Of a DNA stretch of 64,000 nucleotides, positions 28,830 through 37,369 are shown in pieces. Numbering within the stretch: position 1 is the stretch's first letter; each line of letters opens with the position of its first letter. The notes below the pieces were generated by a model. It saw only the letters and a program-made list of their open reading frames with translations, was not told the origin of the DNA and searched no databases. Made by a program: the position numbers and the translations under genes. Source of the DNA: Candidatus Aegiribacteria sp. MLS_C (GTDB taxonomy: Bacteria > Fermentibacterota > Fermentibacteria > Fermentibacterales > JCC-6); the NCBI GenBank assembly GCA_002030045.1, contig LQBI01000001.1, positions 207,538 through 271,537 on the forward strand. Direction: 5' to 3'.

Positions 28830-29522
28830 TCAGAAGTCTATATCGTTGCTGGCGGTCACCATGTTCACGTTGTCAATGCCCTGTACGGCGTTGAGACCGG
28901 TGACGATGTCGCTGGAGCTGAACCCGGGTTTCAGCGAGAGGTCGTAGGTAAGGGTCAGGAAGACACCGTCGCTGGAAGGTTCGATGTGTATTATGGTGCT
29001 CTTGCTGGCCCTCTCGTTGATGAAGCTTATGTATTCCTGCTCGTCGCCGGTCTCCCGGTTGAACCTGAACCTGAGCATGAACTCGCTCCTGTGCATGGAA
29101 CCGAAGTTGGTCCTGAAGAGCAGCAGGGCCACGGTCCCTATGAACAGCGTGGAAAAGAATGTCAGCACGTAGTTGCCGGTTCCGGAGGCTATTCCCTCGG
29201 TCAGCGCGAAGAAGATGAAAGCCGTATCCCTCGTATCCTTCACCACCGTCCTGAAGCGGACGATTGTCAGAGCGCCCACGAGCGCGAAGGCCCGGGCCAG
29301 GTTGCTTCCGATGACCATCATGACCGCGCTCACCGTGATGCACATCAGCACCAGCGTGACCACGAAGGACTGGGAGTAGGAGAGACCCTTGTGGGTCCTC
29401 CGGTATATCACGGCTATAAGGAGGCCCGCAAGGAGGGCCAGCACCATGTTGACGAGTACGGACATGGGGCTGTAGCCCAGGTCCTCGGAGGCAGTGGTGA
29501 ACCATTCCGTCAGCTGAGACAA
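28830..29522 (-). CDS. DUF4956 membrane protein
   Basis: 230 aa. Three or four hydrophobic helices in the first half (SVLVNMVLALLAGLLIAVIY, FVVTLVLMCITVSAVMMVIG, NYVLTFFSTLFIGTVALLLF) and the family block VRFRTVVKDTRDTAFIFFAL. The soluble end is a small alpha/beta domain. DUF4956 genes are repeatedly found next to VTC-type polyphosphate polymerases and CotH genes, as here, and may act as their membrane partner. TTG 29522 has AAAGGAG upstream and overlaps the VTC stop by 13 nt. The longer reading frame upstream is the antisense shadow of the VTC gene and is not real. Confidence 0.87.
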   Translation of the reverse strand: MSQLTEWFTTASEDLGYSPMSVLVNMVLALLAGLLIAVIYRRTHKGLSYSQSFVVTLVLMCITVSAVMMVIGSNLARAFALVGALTIVRFRTVVKDTRDTAFIFFALTEGIASGTGNYVLTFFSTLFIGTVALLLFRTNFGSMHRSEFMLRFRFNRETGDEQEYISFINERASKSTIIHIEPSSDGVFLTLTYDLSLKPGFSSSDIVTGLNAVQGIDNVNMVTASNDIDF

Positions 29523-30301
29523 GCCGGTCTCCTTTCGAACAGCCTGTCCAGGCTGGATGGGAGTGAATCCATGTACACCGCGCCGGTGGCGTATGCGAAC
29601 TTCGAGAAGGAGACCAGGTCGAGCTGGAACTCCTGTATGAGTCTCAGGAACCAGGCGGGCATCCTGTACCTGAACTTGATCTCCAGGACCTGGAACCCGT
29701 CGGATATCCCGTAGCACTCTGTGTGCGGATGTCCGGTGGGGAAGGATCTGTAGGCCATGGTACCCCTGTCCAGCGTGACCCTGAAGTCCGGATTGGCCCT
29801 GTTCTCGAAGGCAGTCCTGCGGTAGTCCACAACCACGCTTGGTGATATCCGCTTCCTGAATACGTCGTACACGAACCTCCTGCCGGTGTTGCACAGGTCC
29901 TGCCTCTGCATGAGAAGACCTGCCAGGTCAGTAGTCCCCCTGCCCAGTGCCTCCTCGGTATCAGAGGGATCCAGAAGCATCCTGTGCTTGTAGACAAGGT
30001 TGCCGTTTCTGCCCTTCAGTTCGAGGAAAAGAGGCTGGACGTAGCTGCTCGAAGCGCTGTAGCTGCGAAGTCGGAACTTGTACCTCTTCCTGAGCCCGGC
30101 CAGCTTCTCGTGGTAGAGTTCGAAGGAGTCCGTGTCGAAGTAGTGGCTCCGCACGAAGTAATCGCCTTCGGCACCTGAATTGACATCCCTCTGGAGTCTC
30201 AGGTCGAGTTCCCTGATAACGCCTGGCAGTGTATCGGGATCCAGGAGGTACTTGAACTCGTACCTGTGGAAATGCAGCCTGGGCAGTCCGCTTTCGGGCA
30301 T
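29510..30301 (-). CDS. VTC-domain polyphosphate polymerase
   Basis: 263 aa, a single VTC/CYTH-like triphosphate tunnel domain. Tunnel motifs are visible in order: HRYEFKYLLD (13-22, ExK type), RYKFRLRSY (about 73-81), PLFLELKGRNGNLVYKHR (about 91-108), VVVDYRRTAFE (about 157-167) and LEIKFRYRMP (about 206-215). Homologues polymerise ATP gamma-phosphate into polyphosphate. The start ATG shares one base with the porin stop (TGATG at 30303-30299), and DUF4956 overlaps its end, so the three form a tight operon: porin, polymerase, membrane partner. Confidence 0.9.
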   Translation of the reverse strand: MPESGLPRLHFHRYEFKYLLDPDTLPGVIRELDLRLQRDVNSGAEGDYFVRSHYFDTDSFELYHEKLAGLRKRYKFRLRSYSASSSYVQPLFLELKGRNGNLVYKHRMLLDPSDTEEALGRGTTDLAGLLMQRQDLCNTGRRFVYDVFRKRISPSVVVDYRRTAFENRANPDFRVTLDRGTMAYRSFPTGHPHTECYGISDGFQVLEIKFRYRMPAWFLRLIQEFQLDLVSFSKFAYATGAVYMDSLPSSLDRLFERRPACLS

Positions 30302-31359
30302 CAGAGGTCCACCGCCGCCTCCAGCAGGTAGTCCATCCTCTCCTCCTCGAAGAGCATTTCACTTGGCCTGTGGCTCACCGCGGCTGCGCTCACGGTGAAA
30401 GGGCTGCCGGTGTCCAGTTCGAGTGTCACCGTCAGTTCATCCTCCCTGGACGCTTCGTTCCTGTCGGGCTTCCAGGAGCCGTAGGAGACGGATGCGGTTA
30501 TGCTCCTGATGGAAGGCCGCCAGGTGAGCCACGTGATGCCGGCGGTACACCACCATGTCTGGAAGTCCGGCGCCGGGTCGCCGGCCATTACGTTTGCAAG
30601 GTCCCAGTTGTCTCCCCGGATATACTCACCTCTCATCATCATTGAGAAATCCCCGGACAGGTCCCGGCTGAACTGAAGATCGGCCCCGTAGGCCATCTGC
30701 CTGGAGGAGACCACGTAACCCTCCACGGAGCTGAGGTCGGTCTCGCCGAACCTGAGGGAAGTCAGCCCTGCGCCAAGCTCGATGTCCATGGGAAGCCGGA
30801 AGAGTGCTCGCACAGCGTACTGCACCTCGTTGTCCTGGTTCTCGAAGTCGGGTGAACCGTTGAACACTCCCAGTGAAATCTCCGGCAGGGGATCGATACC
30901 GGGGGATACTACAATCATGGCTCCTATGTCCCTGCCCGAATAGAGAAGGTCCTCCAGCTCGCCGTCGCCTGCGAAGTGGTCGATGGACTGGAGGTCCCAG
31001 CGGCTGAGCATGGTATTGAGGCAGAAGGGCTTCTTGAACCTTCCCAACGTGAGTCCCAGCTCATTCAGGGGCTGCCATTCAATGAAACAGTCCTTGACGT
31101 AGATGTCCTCCGGCCTGGTCTCCAGCTGAAGCTGTCCCTCGGTGTTGCCGGTCACTCGAAAGTCCGCAGATAGACCGGCGGATTCCACCATGAAACTCCT
31201 GTCGGGGACCTCGAGAGATCCGCCGAACTGGCCGAACCTGACCTTCAAGTAGGCGGACAGTGTGAAGCTCTCGGCGTTCCCGTTCTCCACGTCGACATCG
31301 GCTACGCACACCGATGCCGCCAGCAGTGCCAGAATGAAAGGTATCCGTCTGATGGTCAT
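30301..31359 (-). CDS. OprP/OprO-like outer-membrane porin
   Basis: 352 aa with a signal peptide (MTIRRIPFILALLAASVCVA) and alternating beta strands to the end. Features of the phosphate-selective porin O/P family: the early LKVRFGQFGGSLEV strand, LQLETRPEDIYVKDCFIEWQPL, the LTLGRFKKPFCLNTMLSRWD block and the late ELGAGLTSLRFGETDLSSVEG strands. It is on the short side for a 16-18-strand porin. It is the first gene of the porin-VTC-DUF4956 operon, so phosphate or polyphosphate traffic across the outer membrane is a reasonable inference. RBS GAGGAG lies upstream of ATG 31359. Confidence 0.78.
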   Translation of the reverse strand: MTIRRIPFILALLAASVCVADVDVENGNAESFTLSAYLKVRFGQFGGSLEVPDRSFMVESAGLSADFRVTGNTEGQLQLETRPEDIYVKDCFIEWQPLNELGLTLGRFKKPFCLNTMLSRWDLQSIDHFAGDGELEDLLYSGRDIGAMIVVSPGIDPLPEISLGVFNGSPDFENQDNEVQYAVRALFRLPMDIELGAGLTSLRFGETDLSSVEGYVVSSRQMAYGADLQFSRDLSGDFSMMMRGEYIRGDNWDLANVMAGDPAPDFQTWWCTAGITWLTWRPSIRSITASVSYGSWKPDRNEASREDELTVTLELDTGSPFTVSAAAVSHRPSEMLFEEERMDYLLEAAVDL

Positions 31360-31378
31360 TGTTCAAGCTCCTCGATCA

Positions 31379-31426
31379 TTCATGTACATGAAGAGTAACG
31401 ATAACATACCGTGCACCCGGGACCAA
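31379..31426 (-). promoter_or_regulatory. Promoter with palindromic operator candidate ahead of the porin/VTC operon
   Basis: Minus-strand TTGGTC (31426-31421), 17-bp spacer, TATCGT (31403-31398), predicted start near 31391. A perfect 14-bp palindrome, TTCATGTACATGAA (31379-31392), covers that start point. It is not a recognisable Pho box. Confidence 0.4.
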
Positions 31427-31448
31427 TACCCACACCCGCCGCACACCG

Positions 31449-33968
31449 TCACCGACCGGTCGTTCCGTTCCTCAGGACAACGATCTTCGATGAGGCCGTC
31501 GCGCCCATTGACCTGACCACAACGAAGTAGACCCCGGTGGAGAGCCCTTCCAGCTCCAGCTGTACCGTCCCCTCCATGCTGCCGAGAAGCCTCGGTTCGA
31601 TCACCATCCTGCCCGAAAGGTCGTACACGGATACCTCCCCCGGCGAGGCTGTGAAGTATTCGATCACGATGGAGCAGCATGCCGGATTGGGCCAGGTCCG
31701 CTGGATCACCGGAGGGAAAGAGAATGCCGAGGGCCACCCCGGATTGGGTGCCCCGGGAGTTCCCGGCATCTCCGCCGCCTGCCAGCTGCAGGGCTCCTCC
31801 ATGGGCATGTCCGGGCGCCGGAGGTACATCAGGTCGCCTGAAAGGGGCCATGAGGAGGAGTCGAATAGAACGGACAGCACGGACCTCTCCCCGTCCATGA
31901 GGAGAATGCCGTCCCTCTCCCCGTTGAGGCCGAACTCCAGCCCCTCCACCGCCGCTATGTCGCCGGAGTAGAACGACCGGAATCCGTCGATGTCCTGGCA
32001 CACCACCAGGAACCTTCCCGGATCTATGGTCGTGCCGTCGGGAATGACGCCGGTATGGAGTCCTCCGTCCAGGACGACCCAGCCCGAGAGGTCCACTGTC
32101 CTGTAGCCGATGTTGAAGAACTCTATCCAGTCTCCCGCATCTCCCCGGTGACATATTTCGGAGAGGACGAGAACCGCGCCGGACTCCCCGCTCTGCACCT
32201 CGTTCCCCACCGTGACCGTCAGCGCCTCCTGCCAGGAAGGATCCAGAACAAGCAGATCGGTCCCGGAGGGCGAGTCAATGACCAGGTCTCCGAACACCAT
32301 GCTCCCCGGCGGCAGGATGAGTTTCAGCAGCCCGGACCTGTTGGTCAGGAAGAGAGTGTCCCCGGGTTCCATCAGCGCTCTGTCGGGAGCGAAGATCCTT
32401 GCGGGGGGATCCCCTGCCTGGAAACCGTAGAAAGATAGGTCCAGCGGCTCATTCGAACCGTTGACCAGTGGCAGTGACCACAGGAAAGTGTTGTACCTCA
32501 CGGGATCCAGCACCTCCAGGTCCCCGTGGTGTGCGGGGTAAGGGCTTCGCCGTGCCGTGGGGGCGCACACCCTGCGCTTCTCCGATGTGGAGTGGCCGTA
32601 GGCCGGGTAGTAGTAGGTGCAGGGCCCCTGCTGGGAGACGATGGAGTAGTCAAGGGCCACCCTGACGTGGGTCTGCCATTCCGGAAACGGGAACCGGCCA
32701 CTCCAGACCAGCCCTGAAGCACCGACCCTCTCGAGGCTGTAGTGGACCGACATGTTGCCGTCGGACCAGACGGTGATCCCCGCCCAGCCGGGCGGCGACT
32801 CAAGCTCCACAGTGACGGTCACGCTGTCATCCGCCCCCCAGGGAGGGAAATCCCACCTCGAGAACTCCATGGAGACCAACTCGATGGGCGACGGCACCGA
32901 GGCCATGACAGGCAGGTAGTCCGCTCTCTCCTGAAGGTCTTCCGCCAGGATGTCCACAGCGTCCTCGAAGTTCTGGTTCGATCCGTTCTTCATGGTGTCG
33001 GCGTAGACGCTCTCCCTTATCTCCCAGTAGATTGAGTCCATGACCCCGGGCAGTTCCTCCGCCATCAGCTGCGCAGCCTGGAGCATCCTCTGCGAGTACA
33101 GCTGGCGGAAGGTACCGTCCCTGAGCATTAGGTTCACCAGCGGGGATATGTCGAAGCAGAAAAGGGAATGCTCCTCGACCCAGTCGGGATTGTACTCGCC
33201 GTTCCACCTGTTCCCGAAGGTTGCGTCCCTGTCCCAGGGGTAGTACCTCCATTCTCCTTCCTGGGTCAGGTGGAGGTAGTAGTTCTTGCTTATGGCATCC
33301 TCGTCGTGTATGGCCATCGCTATCGCGGTGTTTGTGATCACGTCGTCGCTGCTGATGCCGTGCGGGAGACCCAGGTTCACCAGGTCTATCAGGTGACGGA
33401 GAAGGGGGAGTTCCTCGTCCCAGCCTCTCTCCGCCTCGAACCCGGCGGTCCCGGAGGTGTCGCAGGGTTGCCACACCATCCTTCCCAGGTGGTCGACGGA
33501 CTTGAAAAGGGGACCGTCCTCCAGACCGTTCCTGCGGTAGAAGAAGCCGTCGATCCTCTCCACCTGTACGTAGACTCCGTAGTAATCACCGTTCACGTAG
33601 AACTCCACGTGCCGGGTAAGAGGGGCCGGGAGCCCCATCTCCCTGGACATGAGCATGCCCAGTGCGTTCCTCATGAATGTCCTGTCCCTGTACTGGGCGT
33701 CCAGCAGAAGGTGTGAGCAGTCCGTCAGGGAGGTGTCGAAGAGTTCCAGCTTCCAGCTCTTCTTGGGGTAGAAGAGGGACGAACCTCCCCTGAAACCGGC
33801 CAGACAGCTGCAGGCGCCGGCCGGGGTCTCGACCCACGCCGGGAACTGCAGGTCCTCAAGCGGATTCTGGTAGAGCATGTTCAGGTAGGCGGGATCGATC
33901 TGGAGATGGTAGCTCTCCAGGTCCCCCTGACCGGCGGAAATGCAAAGAATCCCGAGAAGAAGCTGCAT
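31449..33968 (-). CDS. Secreted CotH-kinase-family protein with lamin-tail and FlgD-like sorting domains
   Basis: 839 aa. A short signal peptide (MQLLLGILCISAGQG) precedes the CotH domain (about 18-340): GGSSLFYPKKSWKLELFD, HVEFYVNGDYYGVYVQVERI, and the Asp-bearing EWRYYPWDRDATFGNRW. A lamin-tail domain lies at about 590-700 (LVLSEICHRGDAGDWIEFFN) and the C-terminus is TWPNPACCSIVIEYF with SVYDLSGRMVIEP, the FlgD-like sorting end. It lacks the beta-helix of the CotH protein at 24836. GGAGG precedes ATG 33968. It lies upstream of the porin/VTC operon in the same direction, separated by 89 nt. Confidence 0.86.
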   Translation of the reverse strand: MQLLLGILCISAGQGDLESYHLQIDPAYLNMLYQNPLEDLQFPAWVETPAGACSCLAGFRGGSSLFYPKKSWKLELFDTSLTDCSHLLLDAQYRDRTFMRNALGMLMSREMGLPAPLTRHVEFYVNGDYYGVYVQVERIDGFFYRRNGLEDGPLFKSVDHLGRMVWQPCDTSGTAGFEAERGWDEELPLLRHLIDLVNLGLPHGISSDDVITNTAIAMAIHDEDAISKNYYLHLTQEGEWRYYPWDRDATFGNRWNGEYNPDWVEEHSLFCFDISPLVNLMLRDGTFRQLYSQRMLQAAQLMAEELPGVMDSIYWEIRESVYADTMKNGSNQNFEDAVDILAEDLQERADYLPVMASVPSPIELVSMEFSRWDFPPWGADDSVTVTVELESPPGWAGITVWSDGNMSVHYSLERVGASGLVWSGRFPFPEWQTHVRVALDYSIVSQQGPCTYYYPAYGHSTSEKRRVCAPTARRSPYPAHHGDLEVLDPVRYNTFLWSLPLVNGSNEPLDLSFYGFQAGDPPARIFAPDRALMEPGDTLFLTNRSGLLKLILPPGSMVFGDLVIDSPSGTDLLVLDPSWQEALTVTVGNEVQSGESGAVLVLSEICHRGDAGDWIEFFNIGYRTVDLSGWVVLDGGLHTGVIPDGTTIDPGRFLVVCQDIDGFRSFYSGDIAAVEGLEFGLNGERDGILLMDGERSVLSVLFDSSSWPLSGDLMYLRRPDMPMEEPCSWQAAEMPGTPGAPNPGWPSAFSFPPVIQRTWPNPACCSIVIEYFTASPGEVSVYDLSGRMVIEPRLLGSMEGTVQLELEGLSTGVYFVVVRSMGATASSKIVVLRNGTTGR

Positions 33969-34120
33969 GGACCTCCAACGAGAGTATACGTCAGGCGGGC
34001 TGTAGGAAACGTCCTTGATCTACTCCAGGAGCACGCCGTTCTAGTATAGGTCCCGTAAGGTGTTACCGCAACGACCTGAGAAGGTTCCGGACTCTCCCTG
34101 CCGTCCTCGGGCAGGAGGGG

Positions 34121-35290
34121 TCACTGCCTGTCCGTGGACCCGGTGAGCAGTGTCACGTTGCTCCTGGTGAAGAAACCGTCGAAACCTCCGTAGCGGTGTA
34201 TGTATTCGTTTACGATCATGGTGTGTTCCGAGGGTTCCGTGAAGGTCTGCCTGAGACCCTCCTCCTCAGAGCCCACCAGCTCTATCAGGAACCCCTGTCC
34301 GCTGTCGACCAGCGTACTGTAGACCTCGCGGATGTCCCCGGTATCGAAGGCCATGTGGTGGACCCTGGGACCGTAGTTCTCTATGAACTTCTCAGTAGGC
34401 CCGGAATGCTCCGTGCCGGCGAAGGGCCTTATGCCGGAAGTGAAGACCATGGCGTAGTCCTCCGGCGAGAGACGGGCCACGTTGGTGATGGAGTTGAAGA
34501 TCTCGACGTAGACGGAGAAGTCGAAGGTGTAGTTCGTGAGTTCCATGAACTCTACGATGGCCCTGTCCCTGTCCTCGGCACGAACCCGGGTGGCCATATG
34601 GTCGAGGAAGCCCACCTTTTCCCCAAGGTTTCCCGGAGGCGGCGGGGCGTCCCATGACAGTTCCTCCCTCTCTGCGGAACCGAAATTCCCCGGCTCGCCC
34701 CTCCACTGCACGAAGCCCAGCGCGTTGCCGGTGTACTCCGAGGGATGCGTCTCCAGGTAGAGGTAGCCGTCGAAGGACCTGATCCCGTCATCCGCGAAGC
34801 TCCGTCCCGCCTCCCTCTGTATCTCGTGGTAGGCCGCAATGTCGGTCACGGAGAAAACCAGCGTTTCCAGCCTGGTGATCGGGAAACGGGAGGACTTCGG
34901 TCCACTGTTGAACCTGGTGAAGGGGTTGCGGCCGCCCGTCCTGTGCCTGACCATGATCCCGGCGGAACCCTCTCTGGTGAGGAGCAGAGCCTTCTCACCC
35001 GGTCCGGTGAAACCGCCGCCGGGCCTGTGGCCGGTCCGGACCGCAAGCTCCTCGGCAGCGGGGAAGAGCCTGTCCTCCTCCGTGTTGATGATCACGAACT
35101 CAAGTCCTCCCACCAGACCCTCCAGCCCCGAGCTGCGTCTCTCCTCCAGTACCCTTGGGATCTGCTCCTCGAGGTATCGGTCGCTGTTGCTGAAATCGTA
35201 TGACCGGTCGGAATTGACGCCGCATACGGGACAGTGACCCTCATCCGTATGGTGCACCTTCCGGCATCTTCCGCATACGATCTTTCCCAT
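34121..35290 (-). CDS. Zinc-ribbon VOC dioxygenase-like protein (HPPD family)
   Basis: 389 aa. An N-terminal ribbon CGRCRKVHHTDEGHCPVC holds two CxxC pairs (Cys6, 9, 20, 23). Two vicinal-oxygen-chelate modules follow. The second keeps the 2-His-1-Glu iron triad in the order of 4-hydroxyphenylpyruvate dioxygenase: GFLDHMATRV (H231), RVHHMAFDTGDI (H312) and IVNEYIHRYGGFDGFF (E362). HPPD converts 4-hydroxyphenylpyruvate to homogentisate; no other tyrosine-degradation gene is nearby, so another substrate is possible. The zinc ribbon is unusual for HPPD. It is the last gene of a minus operon after DOMON and flavocytochrome genes (21-nt gap). Confidence 0.75.
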   Translation of the reverse strand: MGKIVCGRCRKVHHTDEGHCPVCGVNSDRSYDFSNSDRYLEEQIPRVLEERRSSGLEGLVGGLEFVIINTEEDRLFPAAEELAVRTGHRPGGGFTGPGEKALLLTREGSAGIMVRHRTGGRNPFTRFNSGPKSSRFPITRLETLVFSVTDIAAYHEIQREAGRSFADDGIRSFDGYLYLETHPSEYTGNALGFVQWRGEPGNFGSAEREELSWDAPPPPGNLGEKVGFLDHMATRVRAEDRDRAIVEFMELTNYTFDFSVYVEIFNSITNVARLSPEDYAMVFTSGIRPFAGTEHSGPTEKFIENYGPRVHHMAFDTGDIREVYSTLVDSGQGFLIELVGSEEEGLRQTFTEPSEHTMIVNEYIHRYGGFDGFFTRSNVTLLTGSTDRQ

Positions 35291-35311
35291 GGGGCTCGTT
35301 ACCTTCCGGTA

Positions 35312-36673
35312 CTAGAGAGAGAACCTCTCCATGTGGATGCTCCTCTCGTCGACATTCCTTTCCCTCAGGATCCCGTGGACCATGGCCATCATCGGCGGAG
35401 GACCGCAGATGTAGAAGGAGGACCCTGCCGGATCCCCCACCAGTCTGTCGATCTTCTCCCCGTCCACGTAACCGGTCTCGCCCGTCCAGTCATCGCCTGG
35501 ACTGCTGAGGACCGGCACCATCTCCAGCTCCGGCGCTCCTTCGGGCCCGGACATTCTCTCCAGTTCATCCCTGAAGACGAGGTCCTGCTCCGTCCTGCAG
35601 CCGTACAGCAGCAGAACCTTCCTTCGGTCGCCGGTATCCCTCATGTAGCGCAGCATGCTCATGAAGGGAGTTATTCCGATCCCTCCCGCCATGAACACGA
35701 TCCTGGACGGCTCGTTCCCGAGCAGGTAGGTGAACCTGCCGTATGGGGCCATGACCACCGCGCCGTCGCCCGCCTCGGTCTTCCCGACCGTGGCGGTGAA
35801 GTCTCCCGACTCCTTGGGAGATATGCTCACGTATCCCTTCTGCGCAGGACTCGAGGAAATGGTGAAGGGATGCTCCTCGGTGGGTAGACCCCTTGCCCTC
35901 AGAAGGGTGACGAACAGGAACTGGCCGGGCAGGTAGTCGAAACCCCTCCGTCCCCGTGGCGGTTCCATGCTGATGTCCCATACGTCCCGACCGATGCGGG
36001 ACACGCCGGTGACCTTCCATGGACGGAGCCTCCCCCCGAACCTCCTGTAGACCGTCAGATGCAGGTAAGAGAAGGCGCCTGCTCCCAGAAGGATGAACCA
36101 GAGCACTCTGAACGCTGCGGGCTGGTAACGGACCGAGGCTGCATAGCTGTGCATGAAGATACCGGCGAGAATGACCGGCGTAAGAAGACTGTGCCCGCGG
36201 AACCACCACTGGAAGGGCAGGCGGAGCCTGGAGTGGAACAGGGCGGCGATGCCGAAGAACACCAGTACGGCTAGTGTAAGCTTTGCAGCCATCAGGTGCC
36301 AGGGGAGGTCGAGTGAGAGGAGCAGCTCCCTGTTGTTCCTGCCCAGTGCAAGGAGAACCGGATGCGCTGTCACGAACAGCGCGCCTATGACCCCCGTTAC
36401 CCTGTGGACCCTCAGGAGCCGGTCCAGTCCGAAGGGTCTCTCCACCCACCTGAACCTCGAGGAGAAAAGGGGCTGCAGCGCCAGTACGGCGAACCCCGTC
36501 ATGCCGAGGACGAGGCCCGCACCGGCAACACAGTCACTCCCGTAACCTCCTCCGGTTATCTCACGGACAATGATCGGCGAGAGGACCAGCAGGGCGTAGA
36601 GCAGTGTCCTCCAGAGGACCGCCAGCCTGTGGCGGGCGGTGCCGGTCACCCGGTATCCTGCGGCGGCGGGCAC
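35312..36673 (-). CDS. Ferric-reductase-like transmembrane flavocytochrome (FRD/NOX type)
   Basis: 453 aa. About six membrane helices (20-215) with His residues in LLRVHRVTGVIGALFVTAHPV and FRGHSLLTPVILAGIFMHSY that fit two b-type haems. The cytosolic half has the FAD motif EEHPFTISSSP (HPFT(I/M)SS), the NAD(P) site MAGGIGITPFMSMLRYM and the C-terminal YICGPPPMM. It would pass electrons from cytosolic NAD(P)H across the membrane. GTG 36673 lies 3 nt after the DOMON stop. The adjacent exported DOMON protein is a likely electron partner; that link is inferred. Confidence 0.88.
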   Translation of the reverse strand: MPAAAGYRVTGTARHRLAVLWRTLLYALLVLSPIIVREITGGGYGSDCVAGAGLVLGMTGFAVLALQPLFSSRFRWVERPFGLDRLLRVHRVTGVIGALFVTAHPVLLALGRNNRELLLSLDLPWHLMAAKLTLAVLVFFGIAALFHSRLRLPFQWWFRGHSLLTPVILAGIFMHSYAASVRYQPAAFRVLWFILLGAGAFSYLHLTVYRRFGGRLRPWKVTGVSRIGRDVWDISMEPPRGRRGFDYLPGQFLFVTLLRARGLPTEEHPFTISSSPAQKGYVSISPKESGDFTATVGKTEAGDGAVVMAPYGRFTYLLGNEPSRIVFMAGGIGITPFMSMLRYMRDTGDRRKVLLLYGCRTEQDLVFRDELERMSGPEGAPELEMVPVLSSPGDDWTGETGYVDGEKIDRLVGDPAGSSFYICGPPPMMAMVHGILRERNVDERSIHMERFSL

Positions 36674-36676
36674 GGG

Positions 36677-37213
36677 TCAGAGTTCCAGTTCTGCGGTATG
36701 GGCTTCTGTGTGCATTCCAGAGAAACCGTCGCTGTCGCTCCATGCCACCAGTATCCTGATGGTCTCCCCGGCTTGAAGCGCCGGGTCCAGTTCGTCGGAG
36801 GGCTCCTTCGGCAGCGAGAACGACATGACCGTGTACCCGTCGGTCTCGGTAACGTTCCCGTCGATCAGGTCGTCGCTGCCGCCGTTATCCGTATCCGGGG
36901 AATGAGATATGGGAGAGGTGCCGTGGTCGTCCCTCAGATGGGCTCCCTCATCATCGGCGTAGCCGATGACGAGGTTGGCGTCCCTCATGGCGGGACCGCC
37001 GCCGAAGCCTATGGAGACCCAGCCACCTGCCGGAGCCTCCAGACTGAAGCTGAAGCGGTCGTCGGACTCCGACCAGGACAGCGAGGCTCCCTCGATATCC
37101 ACCGTCTTCCAGCCGTCCCCCGCGTCATGCGGGATCAGTTCGCCCAGTTCGTGGGCGTGAAGAGGCGCCTGGAATACCAGGGCCAGCAGGACCGTTGTCA
37201 TGGCGTATTTCAT
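36677..37213 (-). CDS. Exported DOMON-domain protein
   Basis: 178 aa. Signal peptide MKYAMTTVLLALVFQAPLHA, then a single DOMON beta-sandwich: FSFSLEAPAGGWVSIGFGGG, AMRDANLVIGYADDEGAHLRD, GGSDDLIDGNVTETDGYTVMSF and FSGMHTEAHTAELEL. DOMON domains bind haem b or sugars; the Met and His in the last block (GMHTEAH) could be haem ligands. It is the first gene of the three-gene minus operon with a flavocytochrome and a dioxygenase-like protein. RBS GAAAAGAGGAAGGG precedes ATG 37213. Confidence 0.82.
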   Translation of the reverse strand: MKYAMTTVLLALVFQAPLHAHELGELIPHDAGDGWKTVDIEGASLSWSESDDRFSFSLEAPAGGWVSIGFGGGPAMRDANLVIGYADDEGAHLRDDHGTSPISHSPDTDNGGSDDLIDGNVTETDGYTVMSFSLPKEPSDELDPALQAGETIRILVAWSDSDGFSGMHTEAHTAELEL

Positions 37214-37309
37214 TATTCCCTTCCTCTTTTCGGGATCGCTTCGAATCCGATGTTTTCGTTATTCCAATATAGAGCATGCTCCGTTCCCGAGGTAGGCGCC
37301 GTCGTAATG

Positions 37310-37338
37310 TTGACAAGGGATGTCCGTCGACATACTGT
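37310..37338 (+). promoter_or_regulatory. Promoter-like element ahead of the broken oxidoreductase gene
   Basis: Consensus TTGACA at 37310-37315, 17-bp spacer, weak TACTGT at 37333-37338. It shows the ancestral gene probably had its own promoter. Confidence 0.35.
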
Positions 37339-37369
37339 GAGAAGTAAAGGTGTTCTCGGAAGATAGAGC

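Noticed and set aside
28830-29894. 354-residue minus-strand frame including DUF4956
   Set aside because: Its first 124 residues are the antisense-frame shadow of the VTC gene; homology to DUF4956 begins only at the TTG near 29522 with AAAGGAG.
33983-33988. TATACT as -10 box of the CotH gene at 33968
   Set aside because: The start point would fall inside the ribosome site, leaving an unusually short leader, and no -35 box matches.
37225-37255. tRNA-like TTCGAATCC near 37231
   Set aside because: No acceptor or anticodon stems can be built around it; it is part of the promoter gap of the DOMON operon.
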